DNA of 15,870 bases from an uncultured Spirochaetales bacterium (GCA_947306375.1 CAMZGJ010000007.1:1-15870); one strand, 5' to 3'. Shown: positions 7,465 through 13,675, numbered from the stretch's first letter. The notes: generated by a model not told the origin, from the sequence alone. Translations and numbers: made by a program.

Positions 7465-7493
7465 TTTACAATTATATTCAGATGTTTTATATT
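7465..7493 (+). promoter_or_regulatory. Putative promoter of the relB-yoeB toxin-antitoxin operon
   Basis: TTTACA (7465-7470) and TATATT (7488-7493) are separated by 17 bases, a good sigma70-type pair, 38 bases before the antitoxin ATG. The surrounding AT-rich sequence, with partial symmetry in ATATTGTATAT (7490-7500), is where autoregulatory RelB binding would be expected. I see no clean operator palindrome. Confidence 0.5.
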
Positions 7494-7531
7494 GTATATG
7501 GGAAAAGAAAACAGAAAGGGAGAACAGAAGG

Positions 7532-7789
7532 ATGGCACAGGCAATGGTTAATTTTCGTATGGACACGGATCTTAAGGTGAGCATGGAAAAAACATGCAAG
7601 GAAATGGGTCTTACTCCATCTGCAGCATACACGCTGTTTGCAAAAAAGGTTACTCAGGAAAGGCGTATTCCCTTTGAGATTTCAGCAGACCCGTTTTACA
7701 GCATCAGGAACATTGAACGGCTGAAGAAAGCAGTCTCCGACATTGAGGCCGGTATTAACATGTCTGAACATGAACTGATTGAGGCCTAG
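7532..7789 (+). CDS. RelB/DinJ-family antitoxin
   Basis: An 85-residue protein with the ribbon-helix-helix start of RelB/DinJ antitoxins: MAQAMVNFRMDTDLK forms the DNA-binding strand, followed by the helix MEKTCKEMGLTPSAAYTLFAKKV. The motif RRIPFEI in the middle is typical of DinJ-like proteins. The acidic C-terminal half (about 55-85) would wrap the toxin. I chose the ATG at 7532; AAAGGGAG lies about ten bases upstream, and the longer in-frame reading from 7451 crosses the promoter. The toxin gene starts two bases after this stop codon. The protein should neutralise the toxin and repress its own operon. Confidence 0.88.
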   Translation: MAQAMVNFRMDTDLKVSMEKTCKEMGLTPSAAYTLFAKKVTQERRIPFEISADPFYSIRNIERLKKAVSDIEAGINMSEHELIEA

Positions 7790-7791
7790 TA

Positions 7792-8055
7792 ATGCACAAA
7801 AAATGGCATGATGATGCCTGGGATGACTACCTGTATTGGCAAACGCAAGACAAAAAGTATATTAAAAAGATAAACAGTCTGCTCAAGAGTATTGATCGCA
7901 AAGGATACCAGTGCGAAGGTAAACCCGAACCTTTAAAGGGAGCTCTTTCCGGATTCTGGAGTATTAGAATTGACGACAAAAACCGTATTGTCTTCAGAAT
8001 CAATGATGAAGTAATAGAAATTGCTCAGTGCGGTTCTCATTACAGAGACAAGTAA
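7792..8055 (+). CDS. yoeB: Txe/YoeB-family mRNA interferase toxin
   Basis: YoeB toxins bind the ribosomal A site and cut mRNA during translation. This 87-residue protein aligns without gaps to the E. coli protein I remember: W10-D-D-Y-L-Y-W, K44-P-E-P-L-K, SGFWS, and the end HY. The catalytic residues E46, R65, H83 and Y84, as well as R59, occupy the same numbers as in E. coli, so the toxin looks intact. It is translated right after the antitoxin (two-base gap). In E. coli the partner of YoeB is YefM (Phd fold), whereas here the partner is RelB/DinJ-like. Confidence 0.93.
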   Translation: MHKKWHDDAWDDYLYWQTQDKKYIKKINSLLKSIDRKGYQCEGKPEPLKGALSGFWSIRIDDKNRIVFRINDEVIEIAQCGSHYRDK

Positions 8056-8123
8056 TTCTTTAATTCATTGCAGATAACAACAACTCTGATATGCAAAGAC
8101 TTTTACCGATTGGTTAAAGAATT
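8054..8123. repeat. Inverted repeat downstream of yoeB
   Basis: AATTCTTTAA (8054-8063) and TTAAAGAATT (8114-8123) are perfect 10-base inverted repeats 50 bases apart, starting within the yoeB stop codon. AT-rich and widely spaced, they may be fortuitous or part of the toxin transcript's 3' end. I see no coding sequence in the rest of 8056-8153. Confidence 0.35.
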
Positions 8124-8153
8124 GCTTTTCAACCTGTCAAACACGCCCCCTCA

Positions 8154-8182
8154 TTGATATTCTAATCATCTTTGATTAGAAT
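8154..8182 (+). promoter_or_regulatory. Promoter of the fic gene
   Basis: TTGATA (8154-8159) and TAGAAT (8177-8182) each match the sigma70 consensus at five of six bases and are spaced exactly 17 apart. Transcription would start near 8189, about 38 bases before the ATG. The -10 box and half the spacer lie inside the inverted repeat at 8159-8182. Confidence 0.7.
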
Positions 8183-8210
8183 AATACACGCTAGAGGTTA
8201 TTCTAATCAA
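8159..8210. promoter_or_regulatory. Three-half-site operator overlapping the fic promoter
   Basis: The 10-base unit ATTCTAATCA occurs three times. Copies one (8159-8168) and two (8173-8182, inverted) form a perfect inverted repeat around a four-base TCTT loop. Copies two and three form a perfect 13-base inverted repeat, TTGATTAGAATAA (8172-8184) and TTATTCTAATCAA (8198-8210), around a 13-base spacer. The first pair covers the -10 box and the third copy lies just past the start point, so a bound protein should repress. The winged-helix domain of the downstream Fic protein is the obvious candidate regulator; that is inference. Confidence 0.7.
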
Positions 8211-8226
8211 ATGCAGAGGAGAAAGC

Positions 8227-9360
8227 ATGTATATCTGGAGCTGTAAATCGTGGCCTGAGTTCATATATGATCAGAAAAGAGTTGATGAGAGATGCAAGTC
8301 ATTTGACATGATGCTCACAGTCATGGATTACATCTTCTCTTCCCTGAATGCCCAAACACAGAAGATTATCAGCGCAAAAGCCCTGTCCCAAGAGACCTTG
8401 AACAGCAGCAGAATAGAAGGTATTGAACTGCATGCGGAATCTGTTCTTGACTCAGTTTCACGTCAAATTGGTCTTGCGTCTCCATATAGCGGAAAAACGG
8501 ATACAGGCGCCGAAGCCGTCTCAAAGGTAACGGTGGATGCGGTTACCAACACACATAATCCACTTACTGTTGAACGTCTGTTTGAATGGCACTCTCTTCT
8601 CATGAAAAGTCAGAGCGGACTTGGAAAGCCCAAAGACATAGGCTGTTTCAGAAAAGGTCCGGTATACGTAGTTTCAGGAAGGCTCGGATTTGAACAGATT
8701 ATATTTGAGGGTGTTCCTGCGCAAAGAGTGGCAGATGAGGTAAACACCCTGCTCAATTGGATTGAGACAAGCAACTGCAACCCCATAGTGAAAAGCGCAA
8801 TAGCTTCTTTCTGGTTTGTCACAATCCACCCGTTCGGAGACGGAAACGGGAGAATATCCAGAGTCATCTCTGATTATATTCTTTCAAGGTTCAAGCCCGG
8901 TCCGCTTTTGTACTACATGAGCCTGTCAGAGGCAATTTGCAACAACAGAAGCAACTACTACCGCAGCATCAACCTGCTGTCAAACCAGAATTCCTCAATG
9001 GATGCAACAGAATGGATATTGTGGTTCATTGATAATGCGCTCAGCGCCCTGAAAACTGCTTTTGAGAGATTGAAAATCACAATCAACACAATATCATTAA
9101 TGAACTCAGAAACAGTACGTGACCTCAACAGCCGCCAGAGGGATATGCTTTATAAACTGGTTTCCGGCTCATTCTTCGGCAAACTGACAAACAGCAAGTG
9201 GATGGCAATGGAGAAATGTCCGGTTGCCACCGCCACAAGGGATCTTGCCGAACTTGTGAAGAAAGGCATTCTAATACGCTCGGAATCAGGAGGAAGGAGC
9301 ACATCCTACACCCTGTCCCCGGATTTCAGGGAAAAACTGGAGAAACAGAATAATACCTGA
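8227..9360 (+). CDS. Fic-family adenylyltransferase with N-terminal inhibitory motif and C-terminal winged helix (DUF4172-Fic type)
   Basis: An intact Fic protein of 377 residues. Fic enzymes transfer AMP (or other nucleotide moieties) from ATP to hydroxyl side chains of proteins. Seen: an N-terminal DUF4172-like start (YIWSCKSWPEF); the inhibitory-helix motif SSRIEG at 60-65, fitting [S/T]xxxE[G/N], whose glutamate (E64) blocks ATP binding in class II Fic proteins; the active-site motif HPFGDGNGR at 201-209 with catalytic H201; and a C-terminal winged helix at about 298-366, ending GGRSTSYTLSP. The ATG has GAGGAG seven bases upstream. Self-inhibition means no separate antitoxin gene is needed. 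The winged helix plus the symmetric sites in its promoter suggest autoregulation. The target protein is unknown. Confidence 0.92.
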   Translation: MYIWSCKSWPEFIYDQKRVDERCKSFDMMLTVMDYIFSSLNAQTQKIISAKALSQETLNSSRIEGIELHAESVLDSVSRQIGLASPYSGKTDTGAEAVSKVTVDAVTNTHNPLTVERLFEWHSLLMKSQSGLGKPKDIGCFRKGPVYVVSGRLGFEQIIFEGVPAQRVADEVNTLLNWIETSNCNPIVKSAIASFWFVTIHPFGDGNGRISRVISDYILSRFKPGPLLYYMSLSEAICNNRSNYYRSINLLSNQNSSMDATEWILWFIDNALSALKTAFERLKITINTISLMNSETVRDLNSRQRDMLYKLVSGSFFGKLTNSKWMAMEKCPVATATRDLAELVKKGILIRSESGGRSTSYTLSPDFREKLEKQNNT

Positions 9361-9395
9361 TCTTTAAATTGCCAATCCTGTGTATGGAAATGTTC

Positions 9396-9965
9396 TCACT
9401 TAATTTCCTCATAGTAATAGGAGTAATCAATTCCTTTGATAATCAATTCTCTGTTTTCTGTATCAGATGTCAGTGCTTTTGAAAGAAGGTCTGTAATATT
9501 GCTGTCGTCAAACGGGCTTTCCGTCATGGCGTTCATGTAATTCTTCTTGTCTATCTTTGACCAGTCAACACACTTCTGCAGTTTTTTTTTCAGAATAAGG
9601 TCCAGCCAGATTCTTGTTGCTCTTCCGTTGCCTTCCATGAACGGATGGGCAATATTCATTTCAATGTACTTTTCATCAATCTTCTTCAATATGTCAGGCA
9701 AAAACTTTGCAATGGCAAACATAAAGTCATTCTTTGAAATGTTCTTTTCCCTTATCTGTCCTGCAAAGTCATAAAGTCCGTCGAATATGAATGCATGAAT
9801 CTGCTAGAGACCCTTTGTTGTGCCAACCTCTATGTCATTTATAATTCCCGTCTCATAGAGTTCATAAGCCTTTCTTTTGCTCTGTTCATCCAATGGATTA
9901 TTACCGCCTCCAAGCCAGTTCAGAACGTCAGACCTTTGTTTCCCGGGGAGTATATCTGCAAGCAT
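9396..9965 (-). pseudogene. Second Fic-family gene, interrupted by an amber codon
   Basis: Read from an ATG at 9965, the frame gives MLADILPGKQRSDVLNWLGG, then NNPLDEQSKRKAYELYETG and IEVGTTKGL, then a TAG (9806-9804). It continues in the same frame with [18 protein letters not shown] and on to the Fic motif HPFMEGNGR, ending YYYEEIK. In relatives I remember, the interrupted position reads GLQQIH, so TAG most simply came from a CAG Gln codon by one C-to-T change. The segment between [10 protein letters not shown] and [11 protein letters not shown] also looks about ten residues short. A start at 9722 would yield 108 residues with the active site but no N-terminal half. This fic lacks the winged helix and is a different subfamily from the gene at 8227. 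Confidence 0.85.
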
Positions 9966-9967
9966 TG

Positions 9968-10072
9968 TTATTCTTCAGGATTCGGACAGTCGGTGGAGTA
10001 AACCTTGCCGTCGGCTGCAGACATTCTCAGCTGCTTATAATTTGTAAGCAACTGACTAGAGCAGATGAACAT
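9968..10072 (-). pseudogene. Small ORF or remnant resembling part of a Bro-N (phage antirepressor-like) domain
   Basis: A 34-codon frame starts at an ATG (10072) with AAAAGGATGAA upstream as a possible ribosome binding site. It ends in TAA two bases before the ATG of the broken fic gene. Its sequence, SSQLLTNYKQLRM then SAADGKVYSTDC and PNPEE, strongly recalls a segment of Bro-N domains (pattern QLxTNxxQLKxxAADGKxYxTD). The rest of that domain, which usually continues into an IIQSIPS-like stretch, is missing. Either it is the stump of a deleted Bro-N protein or a small peptide translated with fic. The similarity is from memory. Confidence 0.45.
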
Positions 10073-10192
10073 TTCATCCTTTTCCAACAAAAAAACAGCA
10101 AATGGGATGAAATTTAATCCCAATTTCACGTATTTCACAGTTTTAGGATGAAAACACATCAGATTTCGAGTCCTGGCCGCCAGCTTAAAGAA

Positions 10193-10256
10193 AAAACAGC
10201 CAAGGGGGCCATGAGGCATCGCTGTAGTCGTGCCTCACTACCCTCTTGGCTGTTTT
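10193..10256 (-). terminator. Long two-stage hairpin terminator after tRNA-Ala
   Basis: AAAACAGCCAAG (10193-10204) pairs perfectly with CTTGGCTGTTTT (10245-10256). The stem extends through a G-T pair and GGG/CCC. Inside it, TGAGGCA (10212-10218) pairs with TGCCTCA (10231-10237) around a 12-base loop. On the minus strand the outer stem ends in TTTTTTCTTT, so it should terminate transcription coming from ndk and the tRNA gene. Its size, about 64 bases with an internal second stem, is unusual for a plain terminator. Of the stretch 9966-10260, this and the small ORF are the only structures I can support. Confidence 0.75.
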
Positions 10257-10259
10257 GTT

Positions 10260-10332
10260 TGGAGACGACGGGACTCGAACCCGCCACTTTCAGATTGCGA
10301 ACCTGACGCTCTACCAGATGAGCTACGTCCCC
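10260..10332 (-). tRNA. tRNA-Ala, anticodon CGC
   Basis: A complete 73-base cloverleaf. Acceptor arms GGGGACG and CGTCTCC pair with a G3-U70 wobble, the alanine identity element; the D arm is GCTC/GAGC; the anticodon stem is TCAGG/TCTGA with loop TTCGCAA and anticodon CGC (reads GCG codons); the T arm has loop TTCGAGT. The discriminator base is A73 and CCA is not encoded. It begins 11 bases after the ndk stop codon on the same strand, so it may be processed from the ndk transcript. It also marks the edge of the toxin/Fic region. Confidence 0.95.
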
Positions 10333-10343
10333 GTGAAGGTTTT

Positions 10344-10805
10344 TCAACCTTCAAGTTTTGCCTTCAGAATCTCAAACATGGTTGTCCAACTGCAGATTTC
10401 CTGAGGCTTGAAATAGATTGCTATCTCACGTTCGGCGCTTTCGGGGCTGTCCGAACCATGGATTGAATTGTAGCTCATTTCCTGAGAAAAGTCTGCACGA
10501 ATTGAACCGGCTTCCGCATTAGCGGGATTTGTCTTTCCCATGAGTTGGCGCATGGCAGTTACGGCGTTCTCACCTTCAACAACCATGGCAATAACGGGGG
10601 CACTGGTTATGAAATTAACAAGATCCGGATAGAAGGGCTTTCCTATATGCTCTGCATAGTGCTTTGCGGCAAGCTCCTCAGTTACCTGAATCATCTTCAG
10701 ACCGGTGATTTTGAAGCCTTTGTCCTCAATTCTGGTAATAATCTTTCCGATCAGTCCTCTCTGGACTGCATCCGGTTTGATTGCAATGAATGTTCTTTCT
10801 TTCAT
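10344..10805 (-). CDS. ndk: Nucleoside diphosphate kinase
   Basis: Ndk balances nucleoside triphosphate pools by moving the gamma phosphate between nucleotides through a phosphohistidine. The 153-residue protein is near the family's usual bacterial length. Seen: the start ERTFIAIKPDAVQRGLIG with K10, KHYAEH, the segment MGKTNPANAEAGSIRADF, and the active-site NSIHGSDSPESAEREI with H116. The ATG has AAGGAG about ten bases upstream. The last 15 or so residues (SWTTMFEILKAKLEG) are less conserved. It follows the NhaC antiporter gene by 59 bases and precedes tRNA-Ala by 11. Confidence 0.97.
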   Translation of the reverse strand: MKERTFIAIKPDAVQRGLIGKIITRIEDKGFKITGLKMIQVTEELAAKHYAEHIGKPFYPDLVNFITSAPVIAMVVEGENAVTAMRQLMGKTNPANAEAGSIRADFSQEMSYNSIHGSDSPESAEREIAIYFKPQEICSWTTMFEILKAKLEG

Positions 10806-10864
10806 AATCAGTGCTCCTTTGTTTTCTGTGTTTTCAGCCTATCATCAGAAGTCAAAACCCGCAA

Positions 10865-12247
10865 TCAGGTTGTTGCAAATCCAATCACCAGGTAGAGAAC
10901 AACAGAGACGGCCGCACATGTCACTGCGTACGGAATCTGTGTGCTCATGTGGTCAATATGGTCACTTCCCGCTCCCATTGAGGAGAGAATTGTAGTGTCA
11001 CTCAGAGGACTGCAGTGGTCTCCGAAGACACCGCCTCCTGCAATGGCACCGAAACAAGCAAGGACAAATGCATTGACCTGGCTGCCTGCAAGAGAGTATG
11101 CCCAGGGCAGGAAGATGGGAACGCAAATTGCGTAAGTACCCCAGCTTGTGCCGGTTGCAAAACTCAGAACGGCGCCTATAAGGAAGATTCCGGCCGGCAG
11201 GAATGCCGGAGACAGGAAAGAGCTGGTGGAATTAATGAGGAAGTCCGCAGTACCCATCTGACCGGAAAGAGTGTTCAGGGGGTATGCAACGGAAAGAACC
11301 AGAACTGCGGGAACCGCATTTTTCACACCCTGGAGAAAGACCTTGTTAAGTTCATCAAGTTTCAGACCCTGGATAAGGAAGGAAACGGACATGAGAACAA
11401 CAAGAATCATGGCGGCCTCGCAGATGGCGGGCTCACCGTCCAGAACAACCGTTACCGCACAGATTGCAACAAGCAGAACAACCGGTAGAACAAAGTTTAT
11501 CAGAACACGCGGTTTCTCAAAAACACGCTTCTCCAATGCACCTTCCGTGGTAAGGGGAACTGCGTTGTCTGCAAGAACCTTACCTTCCTCCACGGCTCTC
11601 TTCTCTGCCTTCTTCATGGGACCGAAGTCCTTCACAATTCCCATTGCAATAAGGAAGACAAGGAGAACTGAAAGGATGGCATAGAAGTTGAAGCCAATAG
11701 CACCCAGGACAAACCTGTATGCATTGTCTGAAGAGGCAAAGACACCTGTTGCAAATGCCAGACCGGCAAGGTACGGGCTCCAGCTTGAGAACGGATGGAT
11801 AACCGAAAGCGGAGAGGCAGTTGAGTCTGCAATGTAGGCCAGTTTCTCACGGGAAATCTTTGCCTTGTCTGAAAGCTTCTTCATGACGGAGCCTACGAAC
11901 AGGGGGCTCATAGAGTCTGCAAAACAGAAAAGACCCAGGGCCCAGGAGATAAGCTGGACGCCCCTTCTTTTAAGGTTGTACTTCTGTGCAATGTCCGTAA
12001 AACCGTCAATGGCGCCGCTGCGCTCAAAATAGGTTACAAGAACGCTGAACAGCACAACCATAAGAATGGTCCAGATTGAACTGGGGTCTCCCAGGGCCGT
12101 ATAGATAAGGTTTGTAAAACCGAAAAGGCCGTCCCCCTTAAGGAAACAGCCTATTATGCAGGCAATGGAAAGAGAAACAACCGTGTTCTTGGTCAGAACT
12201 GCAAGCGCAATTGCCAGAGCAACGGGAATGATTGAAACAAAACCCAT
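10865..12247 (-). CDS. NhaC-family Na+/H+ antiporter
   Basis: A 460-residue inner-membrane protein with about eleven to twelve hydrophobic segments. Characteristic motifs are FADSMSPLFVGSVM, STASPLSVIHPFSSW, and near the C-terminus (about 409-440) GDHCSPLSDTTILSSMGAG followed by DHIDHMSTQIPYA, a hallmark of NhaC and related antiporters. It should exchange sodium (or another small ion or metabolite) for protons. Within NhaC some members exchange malate/lactate, so the substrate is not fixed. I chose the ATG at 12247, with GGAG five bases upstream, over the GTG at 12253 that would overlap the ribosome binding site. The start lies two bases after the stop of the DUF5684 gene, so the two are probably co-translated. 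Confidence 0.9.
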   Translation of the reverse strand: MGFVSIIPVALAIALAVLTKNTVVSLSIACIIGCFLKGDGLFGFTNLIYTALGDPSSIWTILMVVLFSVLVTYFERSGAIDGFTDIAQKYNLKRRGVQLISWALGLFCFADSMSPLFVGSVMKKLSDKAKISREKLAYIADSTASPLSVIHPFSSWSPYLAGLAFATGVFASSDNAYRFVLGAIGFNFYAILSVLLVFLIAMGIVKDFGPMKKAEKRAVEEGKVLADNAVPLTTEGALEKRVFEKPRVLINFVLPVVLLVAICAVTVVLDGEPAICEAAMILVVLMSVSFLIQGLKLDELNKVFLQGVKNAVPAVLVLSVAYPLNTLSGQMGTADFLINSTSSFLSPAFLPAGIFLIGAVLSFATGTSWGTYAICVPIFLPWAYSLAGSQVNAFVLACFGAIAGGGVFGDHCSPLSDTTILSSMGAGSDHIDHMSTQIPYAVTCAAVSVVLYLVIGFATT

Positions 12248-12249
12248 AA

Positions 12250-12834
12250 TCACTCCGTTTTGGGCTCTGAGGCGGGAGCCTCAACGGCCTTGGGCTCCTC
12301 GTCCTTTTTGGTACAGGAGCAGTTGCATCTGCAGCAGTAGGGTCCGTGATACTCGCTCTTTCCCAGACCAATCATCAACAGGAAAATAGTCTCAAAGAAG
12401 ATAAGACCGAACGTCCAGCCTGTGCCGTGGCCGAATGCCTTTGACATCTTGTAGTCCTTGATAATTTCAATAACTGCAACAAAAATACCCAGTATTGCCG
12501 AGAGGATGCGGACTGCAGGGAAGAAAGAGAAGCAGGACAGAACCATGCCTGCTGCAAGTGAACCCAGAAATACCCAAGCCCATGTTCTGTTCCATGCAAG
12601 CTTGTAATCTTCATACAGATTGAGAACAGGAATCAGACTCTTCCACTCGGGAACTCCGGCCTTTTTATAGATGTGCCATCTTGCCAGAACTCTGAGTGCA
12701 ACAACAGCAAGAAGGAAAGATGAAAGCAGTGCTACAACAGCGTTGATTGCAAGGGCGGAGGCAAACGGGAAAGACCCGTTTTCAAAACTGTAACCGTAGG
12801 AGGTCACCGGACCGTAACTGTAATGATAATACAT
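12250..12834 (-). CDS. DUF5684-like membrane protein with a cysteine cluster
   Basis: A 194-residue membrane protein with no assigned function. Hydrophobic segments lie at about 25-50, 86-105, 107-124 and 140-157. The stretch WHIYKKAGVPEWKSLIPVLNLY (53-74) and the motif AFGHGTGW (134-141) match the DUF5684 pattern as I remember it. The last 35 residues leave the membrane and carry CCRCNCSC (167-174), five cysteines in eight residues, followed by a charged EEPKAVEAPASEP tail. The N-terminus is rich in Tyr and Gly. The ATG has AAGGAG seven bases upstream. Translation probably couples it to NhaC, suggesting a role linked to ion transport or the envelope. Confidence 0.8.
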   Translation of the reverse strand: MYYHYSYGPVTSYGYSFENGSFPFASALAINAVVALLSSFLLAVVALRVLARWHIYKKAGVPEWKSLIPVLNLYEDYKLAWNRTWAWVFLGSLAAGMVLSCFSFFPAVRILSAILGIFVAVIEIIKDYKMSKAFGHGTGWTFGLIFFETIFLLMIGLGKSEYHGPYCCRCNCSCTKKDEEPKAVEAPASEPKTE

Positions 12835-12859
12835 AGTTATCTCCTTATAATTTCAAAGA

Positions 12860-13522
12860 TTATTTATCCGGCATAATATTTTTCTTGCCGAACTCCTCAA
12901 GATAAAGACACATAAGCTCAACAGCTCCGTCCACACCAACCTTGCCGGTGTCTATGCACATGTGGTAGTGAGACGCCTCGCCCCACCTGGCATGCGAATA
13001 ATACTCGTAGAACTTTGAACGGTTCTTGTCGGTGGTCTCAACAAGCTTTGCCATCTCATCCTCGGTCACCCCGGAGTGCTCTTCAAGGGCCATCTTCCTC
13101 TTGATTCTCTGGTCCAGGTCAGCGCAAAGAAAGAAGTTCACCGGGTCAAACTCCTTGAGAATGTAGTCCGCGCAGCGTCCTATGAAGATACACGGCCCCT
13201 CGGCCGCGATAGCCCTGAGAACCTTGCTCATCTCAAGGAAGGCCTGATCATTTGGGGACAGGCTGTAGAAATGGTTTACAAAAGCCTCATTGGTTGCAGC
13301 CAGAGCAGTGCCTGCCGCAATTCCGCCCATTCCCAGATTGAGGAAACTGGGTCTTGTCTCATCAATCTTCTTCAGAAAACTCTCCGCAAAGTGGGAATTC
13401 TCCGCAGTCATTGTGAGAATTTCCTTGTCATAAAGCGGAACTCCCAGCTTTTCAGCAAGGCGTTTTCCCGCCTCATGGCCTCCGCTTCCGAACTGTCTGC
13501 CTATGGTGATAATCTTATTCAT
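12860..13522 (-). CDS. Cytidylate kinase-like family protein
   Basis: A 220-residue P-loop kinase-like protein. The N-terminus ITIGRQFGSGGHEAGKRLAEKLG (5-27) is the nucleotide-binding loop of the cytidylate kinase-like family, followed by YDKEIL and a central FIGRCADYIL (113-122) typical of the group. It differs from true Cmk, and the real substrate of these paralogues is not well known; a nucleoside monophosphate kinase role is only suggestive. I chose the ATG at 13522 rather than an in-frame TTG six codons upstream. No Shine-Dalgarno exists, but a good promoter ends six bases before the ATG, predicting a leaderless mRNA. It leads the minus-strand series with DUF5684, nhaC and ndk. Confidence 0.87.
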   Translation of the reverse strand: MNKIITIGRQFGSGGHEAGKRLAEKLGVPLYDKEILTMTAENSHFAESFLKKIDETRPSFLNLGMGGIAAGTALAATNEAFVNHFYSLSPNDQAFLEMSKVLRAIAAEGPCIFIGRCADYILKEFDPVNFFLCADLDQRIKRKMALEEHSGVTEDEMAKLVETTDKNRSKFYEYYSHARWGEASHYHMCIDTGKVGVDGAVELMCLYLEEFGKKNIMPDK

Positions 13523-13528
13523 GGCCCA

Positions 13529-13557
13529 AATATAGCACAAATTCCCTGCTCAGACAA
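13529..13557 (-). promoter_or_regulatory. Promoter of the cytidylate kinase-like gene (leaderless)
   Basis: On the minus strand TTGTCT (13557-13552), a 17-base spacer and an extended -10 TGC-TATATT (13534-13529) form a good sigma70-type promoter. Only six bases (TGGGCC) separate the -10 from the ATG at 13522, so transcription should begin at the A of the start codon. Confidence 0.6.
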
Positions 13558-13645
13558 ATTCTCCACCGCCCCGCAGAAGCAAAAACCCGTAAAAAACACA
13601 ATCACCAAACCGAATAAAAATGCAGTTTTCATGCAAAATCAGCCC

Positions 13646-13675
13646 TTGCATGAATATTCATGTTAATGATAGTAT
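13646..13675 (+). promoter_or_regulatory. Putative opp promoter with a palindromic operator in its spacer
   Basis: The perfect 14-base palindrome CATGAATATTCATG (13649-13662) lies between a possible -35 TTGCAT (13646-13651) and a possible -10 TAGTAT (13670-13675, spacing 18). A 7-base inverted repeat, CATGCAA (13630-13636) and TTGCATG (13646-13652), overlaps it. The hexamers are only moderate matches, and other AT-rich -10 choices exist near 13682. The palindrome suggests a dimeric regulator of the peptide importer operon. Confidence 0.4.

Noticed and set aside
8054..8226. CRISPR-like or transposon-end interpretation of the repeats after yoeB and before fic.
   Set aside because: There are too few copies, with no regular spacers, no transposase and no target duplication; operator and terminator roles explain them better.
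9396..9722. The 108-codon C-terminal Fic frame as a stand-alone gene.
   Set aside because: It lacks the N-terminal half of the Fic fold and joins in frame to the conserved upstream part across a single TAG, so a broken gene is the simpler reading.
10162..10180. TTCGAGTCC followed by TGGCCGCCA on the plus strand looks like a tRNA 3' end (T loop plus acceptor) and shares nine bases with the tRNA-Ala T arm in the opposite orientation.
   Set aside because: The bases before it do not form a T stem, no matching 5' acceptor strand or anticodon arm lies upstream, and a nine-base match is too short to claim an attachment site or a second tRNA.
10159..10347. Minus-strand frame of 62 codons across the tRNA gene.
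   Set aside because: It is a translation of tRNA-Ala and its terminator, a common false gene call.
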